A program made the translations under genes and the position numbers. From Wenyingzhuangia heitensis (GTDB lineage: Bacteria > Bacteroidota > Bacteroidia > Flavobacteriales > Flavobacteriaceae), in NCBI RefSeq assembly GCF_011762155.1, contig NZ_JAASQL010000001.1:1-64000 (forward strand): DNA of 64,000 bases, read 5' to 3'. The notes under the pieces are model-generated. The model searched no databases and was not told where the DNA came from. It saw only the letters and a program-made list of their open reading frames with translations. Shown here in pieces: positions 9,466-19,019 of this stretch; the stretch's first letter is position 1; every line of letters begins with the position of its first letter.

Positions 9466-10191
9466 CTACACATTTACTTTATCAAAAAGATTGTTAAATC
9501 TATGCGTTTCATTTTTTACATAATCAAAATATTGCATAGACAACTTATCTTGTTCTTTTACCACCACCGTTGTACTGATTGTTTCTACAATATCTCTTTT
9601 CATTTTTGGAGCTATTTCTACACTCCCTAAACTATCATTCTGATGAAATTTTAACAACTTTTCTTTTACACATCCTTTTTGCGACAGAATATCTTTTGCA
9701 AACCATTCTTTACGAAGTACTTTAACCTCATCGGTATACAAAGTAGATGAGGACCATATATAAGGCTGATCTGCATTTAGCACAGTTACGTGTTTTGTTT
9801 TATTACACCAAACTAGCTCATAAGCCTTGTTTGTGCTTTCCCAGTCTACAACAGTTAATGTAAACGGTGCTACATCTGTTAAATCAATAGACTCTAGTGT
9901 TGTTTTTAAATTATTGCATGTTAAAATAGACTTTACCACAACACCTCTACTTTTTGGATATTTTATAGCAGGATCGTGATATATAAAACCACCATTTAAC
10001 AAACAAACCAAACGTTTTTGTTCCGAAACACCAATCCAAGTTCCACCAGCTACATTGTCTTTTGGATACATTAAATTTACATCCAATTCTTTATAATAAG
10101 CAGGTGGCAAAGTTTCTCTTTCTACCTGTTCGTCTCTGTTAGAAATAAAAACAAATCCTTTTAATGTAGGAACATAAGTTACGGTACACAT
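9466..10191 (-). CDS. NRDE family protein (TANGO2-like, Ntn-hydrolase fold)
   Basis: The N-terminus MCTVTYVP followed by FISNRDEQVERET gives the NRDE signature that names the family (related to eukaryotic TANGO2). I start at the second Met (10191, 241 aa) so that Cys becomes residue 2, as needed if it is the N-terminal nucleophile of an Ntn-hydrolase. The first ATG (10197) would add Met-Pro. GGTWIGVSE and a conserved CLLNGG follow. Function in bacteria is unclear; proposals include haem trafficking and amide hydrolysis. Probably co-transcribed with the downstream cysteine-hydrolase-like gene. Confidence 0.87.
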   Translation of the reverse strand: MCTVTYVPTLKGFVFISNRDEQVERETLPPAYYKELDVNLMYPKDNVAGGTWIGVSEQKRLVCLLNGGFIYHDPAIKYPKSRGVVVKSILTCNNLKTTLESIDLTDVAPFTLTVVDWESTNKAYELVWCNKTKHVTVLNADQPYIWSSSTLYTDEVKVLRKEWFAKDILSQKGCVKEKLLKFHQNDSLGSVEIAPKMKRDIVETISTTVVVKEQDKLSMQYFDYVKNETHRFNNLFDKVNV

Positions 10192-10314
10192 AGGCAATTT
10201 AAAATATAATTACTTTTTCTTTTGTCTGTAAATCTATTAAAAATTACACTTCTTTAGCATTTAGAGTGTGATGGTTTCTTAAGATTGTTAAATTTGCAAC
10301 CTTAACAAACTAGC

Positions 10315-11598
10315 ATGCAACGCATACAAAAGCAATTTTCTATTACAAATCTGTCTAAAATCAAAAATCAAATATTGATTTGGGGAAACAAACACTCTAA
10401 AATTGCATGGTTAGACTCTAACAAAAACACAAAATCTACCACGCAAGCATTGTTGGCTGTTAATGCAATTAGCACACTAAAAACCGATTCTAAAAATGCT
10501 TTTGCCCAATTAAAAGAATACATCAACTCTATTAACGATTATGCTTTTGGTTTTTTAGGATATGACTTAAAAAATGATGTAGAAAACTTAAGTTCTAATA
10601 ATATTGATGCTAGTGAATTTCCTGAAATGTATTTTTTTCAACCCGAAAAACTAATAGAGATCACAACAAATACTGTCCTTTTTAAATATCCCGATTATTT
10701 AGAACACGAAATTGAAAAGGATTGGAATGATATTTTAAAAGCACACTACCATCCACAAACAAAAAACAGTTTAACAATTAAAAGTAGAGTTGATAAAACA
10801 ACCTATATACAACAAGTAGAAAAAGCTTTAGAAAAAATTCATTTGGGAGAAGTTTATGAACTTAATTATTGTCAGGAATTTTATTCTGAAAACGCAACCA
10901 TTGCTCCTTTAGAAACGTATTTAAAATTAAACAGTATTTCATTGGCACCATTTGCTACATTTTTAAAATTAGACGATTTGTTTTTACTATCTGGATCTCC
11001 AGAAAGGTTTTTAAAAAGAAAGGGAGATTATTTATTGTCAGAACCTATTAAAGGAACTGCTAAAAGAGACACAAATCCTGCAAAAGACAAAGCACAAGTA
11101 GAAAGTTTAAAAAACAATACCAAAGAAATTGCAGAAAACATAATGATTGTAGATTTGGTAAGAAATGACTTGTCTCACATTGCCCAAAAAGGAACCGTTA
11201 AAGTAGACGAACTATGTAAGATTTATACTTTTAAACAAGTTCATCAAATGATTTCTTCTATTAGCTGTAACATAAAAAACAATATTCATTCTGTAGATGC
11301 TATTAAAGCTTGCTACCCTATGGGAAGCATGACAGGTGCACCTAAAATTGCAGCCATGAATTTTATTGAAGAATTAGAAGCTAGCAAACGTGGCATTTAT
11401 TCTGGTGCTGTTGGTTATTTTACACCCAACCAAGATTTTGATTTTAATGTAGTTATTAGGAGTATTGTCTACAATCAAACAAAAAAACACGTGTCATTTT
11501 CTGTAGGTAGTGCCATTACCTCTAAAGCAGACCCCGAAAAAGAATACGAAGAGTGCTTGCTAAAAGCCAAAGCAATGCGAGAGGTATTAACAAACTAA
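10315..11598 (+). CDS. pabB: Aminodeoxychorismate synthase component I
   Basis: 427-residue chorismate-utilising enzyme: makes 4-amino-4-deoxychorismate from chorismate and ammonia for folate. The C-terminal catalytic domain has EPIKGTAKRD (about 241), IMIVDLVRNDL (about 277) and GSMTGAPK (about 337). The PIKGT lysine motif favours PabB over anthranilate synthase TrpE. The N-terminal domain is short, as in flavobacterial orthologues. A -7 box TAAATTTG lies at 10289-10296, 19 bp before the start, with no good -33. tilS begins 29 bp downstream. Confidence 0.9.
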   Translation: MQRIQKQFSITNLSKIKNQILIWGNKHSKIAWLDSNKNTKSTTQALLAVNAISTLKTDSKNAFAQLKEYINSINDYAFGFLGYDLKNDVENLSSNNIDASEFPEMYFFQPEKLIEITTNTVLFKYPDYLEHEIEKDWNDILKAHYHPQTKNSLTIKSRVDKTTYIQQVEKALEKIHLGEVYELNYCQEFYSENATIAPLETYLKLNSISLAPFATFLKLDDLFLLSGSPERFLKRKGDYLLSEPIKGTAKRDTNPAKDKAQVESLKNNTKEIAENIMIVDLVRNDLSHIAQKGTVKVDELCKIYTFKQVHQMISSISCNIKNNIHSVDAIKACYPMGSMTGAPKIAAMNFIEELEASKRGIYSGAVGYFTPNQDFDFNVVIRSIVYNQTKKHVSFSVGSAITSKADPEKEYEECLLKAKAMREVLTN

Positions 11599-11627
11599 GA
11601 TTTCTTATTTTTATAAAAAACAATCCT

Positions 11628-12968
<1,341 letters not shown>

Positions 12969-13091
12969 TATTTCTCAGTATCTATAGCGTTGTTAACTCT
13001 TTAACTATTTAATTAGAACTGTATTTTTTTACATTATTTTTTTACAGTACACAGCCATGTTGTATATTTATAAAAATTAATCTAATAAAAC

Positions 13092-15683
13092 ATGTCTAAA
13101 CAAACCAAATTAACAAGATTCAATGATAACGTTCTTGCTAAATACCAGGTTTACAATAGTGTTTTTTCTACCCTACCTTTTGATAGCGTAAGTAAGACAG
13201 GAACACTTTTGCCTTTATTTAACGAGAATTGTATTGAAGGTTTTAAAAGTGGTAAAACTCCCACCGAAATTGTAGATGAATTCTTTGACAAATACAAAAC
13301 AGGATCTACCGAAGAAGAAAAAATTAGTTTTCTTTTTAAGTTCATCCAATACATAGAACGTCAAGTAGTATTGTTTGATGCTATTGAAGATGCTGCTTTC
13401 CCTATTGTAAACAATATGGCGGGTGTAGGTACTATCAGAAATATTAAAGAAGAAGCTAGTTCTAAACGTGTAAGAAAAGAGTTAAGACAATACTTAAACG
13501 AATTTAAAACTCGCTTGGTATTAACCGCTCACCCTACGCAATTCTATCCTGGAACTGTTTTAACTATTTTAACAGATTTACAAGAAGCTATTAAAAATGA
13601 CGATTTAAGTTTAATTAAAAAGTTATTAGCTCAGTTAGGAAGAACTACATTTTTTGCTGATAAAAAACCAAGCCCATATGATGAAGCAATTAGCTTGATC
13701 TGGTATTTAGAAAATGTTTTCTATCATTCTATTAGTAAAATATACGATTACATTCAATCTCATTTATTTGATGGTGATGATATTGATAACGAAATTATCA
13801 ACTTAGGATTCTGGCCTTGTGGAGATAGAGATGGTAACCCATTTGTAACTACAGAGACTACATTAAAAGTTGCTAGAAAATTAAGACAAACAATTCTTAA
13901 AAATTACTACAGAGACGTACGTCAACTAAAACGTAGATTAACGTTCCCAGGTGTTTTTGAATTGATGAATGAAATAGAATCTGCTTTATACGATAGCTGT
14001 ATTACAGAAAACTCTCCTATTAGAATTTCTGTAGAATCATTATTAAGCAAAATGATTTCTATTAAAAAAACCTTAAAAGAAGAACAAAGTAATTTATTTG
14101 TAGATGAAGTAGATAGCTTTATCAACAAAGTAAAAGTATTTGGATTCCACTTTGCAACCATGGATATTCGTCAAGACAGCCGTGTGCATCACGATGTATT
14201 TACGGGTATTGTAAAAGAATTACACGAAAAAGGAGATACAACTTTCCCTGCAAACTACTTAGAATTATCTCCAAACGAGCAAATTGAAGTATTAGCTAAG
14301 GTAAAAGGAGATATCAACCCAGATCAATTCTCTGAAGAAATGGTTGTTAGAACTTTAGGATCTATTAGAGCTATTGGAACTATTCAGAAAGAAAACGGAG
14401 AAAAAGGTGCCAACCGTTACATTATTAGTAACAACCAAACAGCATTAAACGTAATGGAAACATTTGCGATGCTTAACCTATCTGGTTTTGATGATGGTTT
14501 AAATGTTGATGTTGCTCCTTTATTTGAAACCGTTGACGATTTAGAAATTGCTCCAGAAGTAATGAGACAATTGTATTCTAATCCAGAATATCGTGCTCAC
14601 GTAACAACTAGAGATAACAAACAAAACATTATGTTAGGTTTCTCTGATGGTACCAAAGATGGTGGATATTTAATGGCCAACTGGGGAATTTACAAAGCCA
14701 AAGAAGAGTTAACAAAAGTATCTCGTGAATTTGGAATTAAAGTAATATTCTTTGACGGACGTGGTGGACCACCAGCTCGTGGAGGAGGAAAAACATCTAA
14801 ATTCTATGCTTCATTAGGAGAAAATATTGAAAATAAAGAAATTCAGTTAACCATTCAAGGACAAACTATTAGTTCTAACTTTGGAAACTTAGACTCTTCT
14901 CAATACAATATTGAGCAATTATTAGGAGCAGGAATTACCAATAAGATTTTTAACGATCCGATGAATGCTTCATTATCTGATGAACAAAAAGAATTATTAG
15001 AAAGCCTAGCAGAATCTAGCTTTAAAGCATATTCTGACTTTAAAAACCACGAAATGTTTGTGCCTTACTTAGAACGTATGAGTACATTAAAATTCTATGG
15101 TAAAGCAAACATTGGATCTCGTCCATCTAAACGTTCTAAATCCGATCAATTAAACTTTAGCGATTTAAGAGCTATTCCTTTTGTAGGATCATGGTCTCAG
15201 TTAAAACAAAACGTTCCTGGTTTCTTTGGTGTAGGTACTGCCTTTAAAAAATACGAGGATGCTGGCGAATTTGACAAAGTTCAAGATTTATACAACAACT
15301 CTAACTTCTTTAAAACGTTATTAGAAAACAGTGTAATGTCTATGGAAAAATCATTCTTTGACTTGACTAGCTACATGGCTAAAGATGCAGAGTTTGGTGA
15401 ATTCTGGAATATTATTCACGATGAATTTGAATTAACTAAGAGATTGTTGTTAAAACTAACAGGTCACAAAGAGTTAATGCAAAACTATCCTGATGGAAAA
15501 GCTTCTATTGCAGTACGTGACTCTATTGTATTACCATTATTAACCATACAACAATACGCACTTAGAGAAGTACAAAACATGAATAGAGAAGGTATTCCTA
15601 ATCCTACACGATTAGAGACTTTTGAAAAAATTGTAACTCGTTCATTATTTGGAAATACAAATGCAAGTAGAAACTCTGCTTAA
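13092..15683 (+). CDS. ppc: Phosphoenolpyruvate carboxylase
   Basis: 863-residue anaplerotic enzyme forming oxaloacetate from PEP and bicarbonate. Recognisable elements in order: LTAHPTQF (about 151) with the catalytic His; GDRDGNPFV (about 244); MDIRQDSRVH (about 357); MLGFSDGTKDGG (about 514); FDGRGGPPARGGG (about 555); and NIGSRPSKR (about 676). The mobile-loop motif differs from the classic FHGRGG[ST][VI]GRGG: Asp replaces His, and PPAR replaces the middle. The C-terminus (NTNASRNSA) also departs from the usual NTG end. This appears to be a Bacteroidetes-type variant rather than decay, since the rest is intact. Codons suggest high expression. A hairpin terminator follows. Confidence 0.93.
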   Translation: MSKQTKLTRFNDNVLAKYQVYNSVFSTLPFDSVSKTGTLLPLFNENCIEGFKSGKTPTEIVDEFFDKYKTGSTEEEKISFLFKFIQYIERQVVLFDAIEDAAFPIVNNMAGVGTIRNIKEEASSKRVRKELRQYLNEFKTRLVLTAHPTQFYPGTVLTILTDLQEAIKNDDLSLIKKLLAQLGRTTFFADKKPSPYDEAISLIWYLENVFYHSISKIYDYIQSHLFDGDDIDNEIINLGFWPCGDRDGNPFVTTETTLKVARKLRQTILKNYYRDVRQLKRRLTFPGVFELMNEIESALYDSCITENSPIRISVESLLSKMISIKKTLKEEQSNLFVDEVDSFINKVKVFGFHFATMDIRQDSRVHHDVFTGIVKELHEKGDTTFPANYLELSPNEQIEVLAKVKGDINPDQFSEEMVVRTLGSIRAIGTIQKENGEKGANRYIISNNQTALNVMETFAMLNLSGFDDGLNVDVAPLFETVDDLEIAPEVMRQLYSNPEYRAHVTTRDNKQNIMLGFSDGTKDGGYLMANWGIYKAKEELTKVSREFGIKVIFFDGRGGPPARGGGKTSKFYASLGENIENKEIQLTIQGQTISSNFGNLDSSQYNIEQLLGAGITNKIFNDPMNASLSDEQKELLESLAESSFKAYSDFKNHEMFVPYLERMSTLKFYGKANIGSRPSKRSKSDQLNFSDLRAIPFVGSWSQLKQNVPGFFGVGTAFKKYEDAGEFDKVQDLYNNSNFFKTLLENSVMSMEKSFFDLTSYMAKDAEFGEFWNIIHDEFELTKRLLLKLTGHKELMQNYPDGKASIAVRDSIVLPLLTIQQYALREVQNMNREGIPNPTRLETFEKIVTRSLFGNTNASRNSA

Positions 15684-15706
15684 TAAAATATAGTGTATAT
15701 AATATT

Positions 15707-15740
15707 AAAAGCCTTCTGAGAAAATCAGAAGGCTTTTTTT
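15707..15740 (+). terminator. Rho-independent terminator after ppc
   Basis: Stem AAAGCCTTCTGA / TCAGAAGGCTTT with a 4-base GAAA-type loop, followed by a T-run, 24 bp after the ppc stop. The A-rich left flank lets it act for the convergent lipoprotein gene as well. Confidence 0.85.
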
Positions 15741-15812
15741 TATGATAGTATGTTACTAAAAAAGTCATAGAATATCATTTAAACCCTATTACTTTACTTG
15801 TATTCTTAATAC

Positions 15813-17459
15813 CTACAACTGATTACACAATTCATCAGGAATATTATAATTATCATCTATATACTCCGTTTTATCAAAAGTAATTGTATGCTCATGACGA
15901 CGACCATTGTAATACACTCTAAAACTATAAGGTTTATTCAGTTCCATATCATGTAATGTTATTTCTCCTCTATAAATATATCCTTTGTATTGCCAATAAT
16001 TATACGTTTCATTAAACATATACAAATGTGTAGAAGGTCTAATAATTCTATCATTACACTCCCCTGAATATTTTACGTGTATTCTTATAGGTGCCGGTGG
16101 TAGTTTAGAAACCATTGATGAAGCATCTATATTTACTTGCCCGCCTGCACAACCATCAAAAGCAGGAGATCTAAAAATTTCTTCTCCTCTATTGTATCTA
16201 GAATCACCAGAATAAACAACAAGCTGTAAATTTCTTCCTGCAGGTGTATTGTTTAATTCAAAAGTTTGTCCATCGTACCAATATTGTGTTTTTGTTGCGT
16301 TGTAAGAAACCTCTTGACTGGTTCCTTCGTAAACAAAGGTTGAAAGCAACCTGCGAGAATCACTACTACTAACACCTGGCAAACTAAGCTGTAATGTAAC
16401 CGGAGTACCATTACTACTGTCTCCCCACCAAGAATATCTACTACATCTTCTTCCATAAAAATCCATATTATACCAAGACAAGTGTGTGGTAGTATATTCA
16501 ACCTGAAGTTTACCATCTATCATTACAACCTCACTATCTCCATGATAATCCCACTGCCCGTTATCTTTACTATAAGACCAAATAGGAATTACATCACCTA
16601 ATTTAACCAACTCCCCTGTATCAGGATTCATAGAGCCCGTATCGACACTCATTGTTATTGTAATAGCTTTTGAAAAGTTTTTTACTTCTACACCTCCAAC
16701 TTCCATATCTACAGAAACAAAACCAGCAGTTACAAATGCCACGTCATTTACAACTTCTCCACCATCTAACGTTACAGATTGAGGAGAAAAACCTCCAGGA
16801 AAAGAAGTTAATGCATCAATATTGGTAGGAGAAAAATTGGTTACTTCTAATTCAACCTCATCACCTTCAATAAGATTTCCATTTATATCCTGAAACTGAG
16901 TACCTACATCTATAGAAACTTTCGCTTTATTTTTTGTTTGATTTACTATTTCAGTTTCAATGACAATTTGCTCTTCAGAAACTCCATTTTTAATAGAAGC
17001 TGTTTTTTCTTCTCTTTCAATACCATCTACCGGAGATGTTTTATTAACTACATATGCCGAAACCTCAGTTCTTTCATCTATACCTATAGTAACCGGAACC
17101 GTTGTGGTTAAATAATTATCACCCGATATTTTTAACAACACTTCAACAGGATTATTTTCTATGTTTTTATTTGGGTTTACAACTAAATTAACAACACCAT
17201 CAATAATTTTTAATTTAGATATATTTTCTCCTGCATCTGTAACCACTTTGTCTTTATCATCTCCTAAAACCTCTACACTTAAAGCAGTATCTCCTTCTAA
17301 ATTAGATTGTCCAGAAGGATCAAAAACTTGAATTACCGCAATTTGATTAAATAAATCTGTATCAATAGTAACCTTAAATTGATCCTCAAACTTCTTATCT
17401 ATACACCCTACTTGTCCTACAAGAAGTAGTGTAATTATTATATATTTTATTGTTTTCAT
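15813..17459 (-). CDS. Large secreted lipoprotein, function unknown
   Basis: 548 aa with a lipoprotein signal (MKTIKYIIITLLLVGQVGC, lipid-modified Cys at 19). The rest looks all-beta. Residues 25-270 read like consecutive Ig-like or carboxypeptidase-regulatory-like strands (for example VPVTIGIDERTEVSAYVV), followed by a block with W-rich strands (TTHLSWYNMDFYGRRCSRYSWWGD) and a C-terminal module. I do not recognise a named family. It lies 22 bp downstream of the beta-barrel gene at 17482 and is probably its partner at the outer membrane. The operon is divergent from the two-component system and shares its inverted-repeat sites. Confidence 0.8.
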   Translation of the reverse strand: MKTIKYIIITLLLVGQVGCIDKKFEDQFKVTIDTDLFNQIAVIQVFDPSGQSNLEGDTALSVEVLGDDKDKVVTDAGENISKLKIIDGVVNLVVNPNKNIENNPVEVLLKISGDNYLTTTVPVTIGIDERTEVSAYVVNKTSPVDGIEREEKTASIKNGVSEEQIVIETEIVNQTKNKAKVSIDVGTQFQDINGNLIEGDEVELEVTNFSPTNIDALTSFPGGFSPQSVTLDGGEVVNDVAFVTAGFVSVDMEVGGVEVKNFSKAITITMSVDTGSMNPDTGELVKLGDVIPIWSYSKDNGQWDYHGDSEVVMIDGKLQVEYTTTHLSWYNMDFYGRRCSRYSWWGDSSNGTPVTLQLSLPGVSSSDSRRLLSTFVYEGTSQEVSYNATKTQYWYDGQTFELNNTPAGRNLQLVVYSGDSRYNRGEEIFRSPAFDGCAGGQVNIDASSMVSKLPPAPIRIHVKYSGECNDRIIRPSTHLYMFNETYNYWQYKGYIYRGEITLHDMELNKPYSFRVYYNGRRHEHTITFDKTEYIDDNYNIPDELCNQL

Positions 17460-17481
17460 AATTTAAATTATTAGTTAGTTA

Positions 17482-18141
17482 TTAAAAAGAAAAAGCAAAC
17501 CTAAATGCTACATAAGGCAAAAATTTATTTTCCTTAAAACTTTCTTGTAATAAACCCTCTTGATTTTTAGTGTTTTCTATCAGTCCATTTGCATTTAAAG
17601 ACATTGATGGTCCATCAGCATCATAGTAAGCTCCTAATTCTAACCCAAAACCAAAACCCGATTTTGGTACAGGTCTACCAAAAGATATTCCAGCGTAAGG
17701 CAACAAACCATTCCACTCTGTATTTATAAGTAAACTCCCAATATCATCTGAAGTAAAGACCACCTCTCCAATAGTTACTTCATCTTTAAAAGTCATCATT
17801 ACATCCACATCACTACTAGTAAAATACCCCGCCCCTAAAACAAATCTAAATGCTTTTCCAAAAGGAGCTATACTAATTAATGCATCTATATGACTAAAAT
17901 CAAATTCAGCATCTACTAACATATCTTCTCCATCTATTTCATAATCAAAACCTTCTTTTTTATAAGGCAGCGTACTATACCTAGCAGTTGCATAAAAATA
18001 ATTGTTAATTTTATAGGAATAGTCTATTCCTAAACCTGTACCCACACCAATAGAGACAGCGTGTTTTTTTTCTTTTTTTTCTTGTGCATTTATCACCCCT
18101 ACGGAAGATAGAATGCAAATAATTAATAGTAATTTTCTCAT
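17482..18141 (-). CDS. Outer membrane beta-barrel protein
   Basis: About 219 aa from the Met at 18141, preferred over 18147 because it opens a clean signal peptide (MRKLLLIICILSSVGVINAQ). Alternating hydrophobic strands, aromatic girdles and a terminal Phe (YVAFRFAFSF) indicate a small 8-stranded porin-like barrel. The motif PYAGISFGRPVPKSGFGFGLELGAYYD resembles the transmembrane strands of OmpW/OmpA-like proteins, but I cannot assign a named family. First gene of a two-gene operon with the lipoprotein at 15813. The region upstream lacks a TAnnTTTG box but holds inverted repeats at 18281-18294 and 18341-18354. Confidence 0.8.
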   Translation of the reverse strand: MRKLLLIICILSSVGVINAQEKKEKKHAVSIGVGTGLGIDYSYKINNYFYATARYSTLPYKKEGFDYEIDGEDMLVDAEFDFSHIDALISIAPFGKAFRFVLGAGYFTSSDVDVMMTFKDEVTIGEVVFTSDDIGSLLINTEWNGLLPYAGISFGRPVPKSGFGFGLELGAYYDADGPSMSLNANGLIENTKNQEGLLQESFKENKFLPYVAFRFAFSF

Positions 18142-18279
18142 ACACATAGTTTTATAGTTAAATATTATAGTTACACTACTTTTATTACAACAAAGAATCC
18201 CCCTCCACCAAGCATCAAAAGATCAAAACTGTTTGCATTCTTTTTTATGTAAAGTAAAAGACCTTTTAAAAACCTATTT

Positions 18280-18295
18280 TCATACTAAAGTATGA
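18280..18295. promoter_or_regulatory. Inverted-repeat operator candidate, site 1 (TCATACT-AA-AGTATGA)
   Basis: Perfect 7-2-7 inverted repeat between the divergent beta-barrel operon (start 18141) and the response-regulator gene (start 18391). The geometry is that of NarL/LuxR-family dimer sites. Two related sites occur at 18340-18355 and 24067-24082. Assignment to the neighbouring regulator is inference. Confidence 0.55.
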
Positions 18296-18339
18296 TTTAC
18301 TCAAAACCTGTTAAAAAACAAGTTTACCAACCTAATAAA

Positions 18340-18355
18340 TAGTACTTTAGTATGA
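18340..18355. promoter_or_regulatory. Inverted-repeat operator candidate, site 2 (TAGTACT-TT-AGTATGA)
   Basis: Second member of the family, exactly 60 bp from site 1, with a perfect right half and two mismatches in the left half. It ends 35 bp before the response-regulator start at 18391 and covers the alternative ATG at 18352, which argues that 18352 is not the real start. The core TACTTTAG is one base away from a TAnnTTTG -7 box, so the site could overlap the promoter. Confidence 0.5.
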
Positions 18356-18390
18356 AAATATGGAACACAACAGTCCTTAATATTGTTGTT

Positions 18391-19002
18391 ATGAAAAAGA
18401 TTTATAAAATAATTATTGCTGATGATAATAAATTCTTCTCAGATGCACTTGAAAGTTACTTAAACAACTTTGAGGATTTTAAAGTGATTGCAACCTGCAA
18501 CACCATTAATGAAACTATTTCTTATACAAACAGCACTAATTTTGAAGTATTAATTTTAGACTTAAGTTTTAACGGAAAAAGATCTTTAGATTTCCTAAAT
18601 CAGATTAGACCTAACCCTACTCTTTTTAAAACAATATGCTTAACCAGTTTTAATAACTGTATTATAAAAGATGAAGCTATTTCCTATGGAGTTGACTATT
18701 TTATGGGCAAAAACACAGACTTAATTAGCTTTCCTGATGTTATTAGAAACCTATTAACAGCTCACAAACCCAACAATAACACAAATAATTCAACTGACAC
18801 AAAAGCAAATCTAACACTAAGACAAATAGAAATTATAAAAGCTTGTTTTGAGTTTAGCACAGAAAAAGAAATAGCACACTATTTAGACATCAGTATTAAT
18901 ACATTAAAAACGCATAAACAACATTTATTTAACAAAACATGTGCAAAAAATAACCTGGAGTTAATTAAATATGGTATAAAGGAGGGGATTATTATTATTT
19001 GA
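18391..19002 (+). CDS. NarL/FixJ-type response regulator
   Basis: About 203 aa: an N-terminal receiver domain (acidic pair at 11-12, phospho-acceptor Asp57 in LILDLSF, Thr85/Ser86 in LTSF, Lys107 in MGKN) and a C-terminal LuxR-type helix-turn-helix (about 140-200, LTLRQIEIIKACFEFSTEKE then ISINTLKTHKQHLF). I start at 18391 rather than 18352 because the earlier ATG lies inside an inverted-repeat operator and MKKIYKIIIADDN is the normal receiver N-terminus. It is followed 17 bp later by its likely cognate sensor kinase. Nearby inverted repeats suggest autoregulation and control of the divergent envelope operon. Confidence 0.9.
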   Translation: MKKIYKIIIADDNKFFSDALESYLNNFEDFKVIATCNTINETISYTNSTNFEVLILDLSFNGKRSLDFLNQIRPNPTLFKTICLTSFNNCIIKDEAISYGVDYFMGKNTDLISFPDVIRNLLTAHKPNNNTNNSTDTKANLTLRQIEIIKACFEFSTEKEIAHYLDISINTLKTHKQHLFNKTCAKNNLELIKYGIKEGIIII

Positions 19003-19019
19003 TAGTCTAACTTTATAAA

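Noticed and set aside
18352-18390. Longer start (ATG at 18352) for the response regulator
   Set aside because: The ATG lies inside an inverted-repeat operator candidate, and the extra 13 residues do not belong to a receiver domain; 18391 is preferred.
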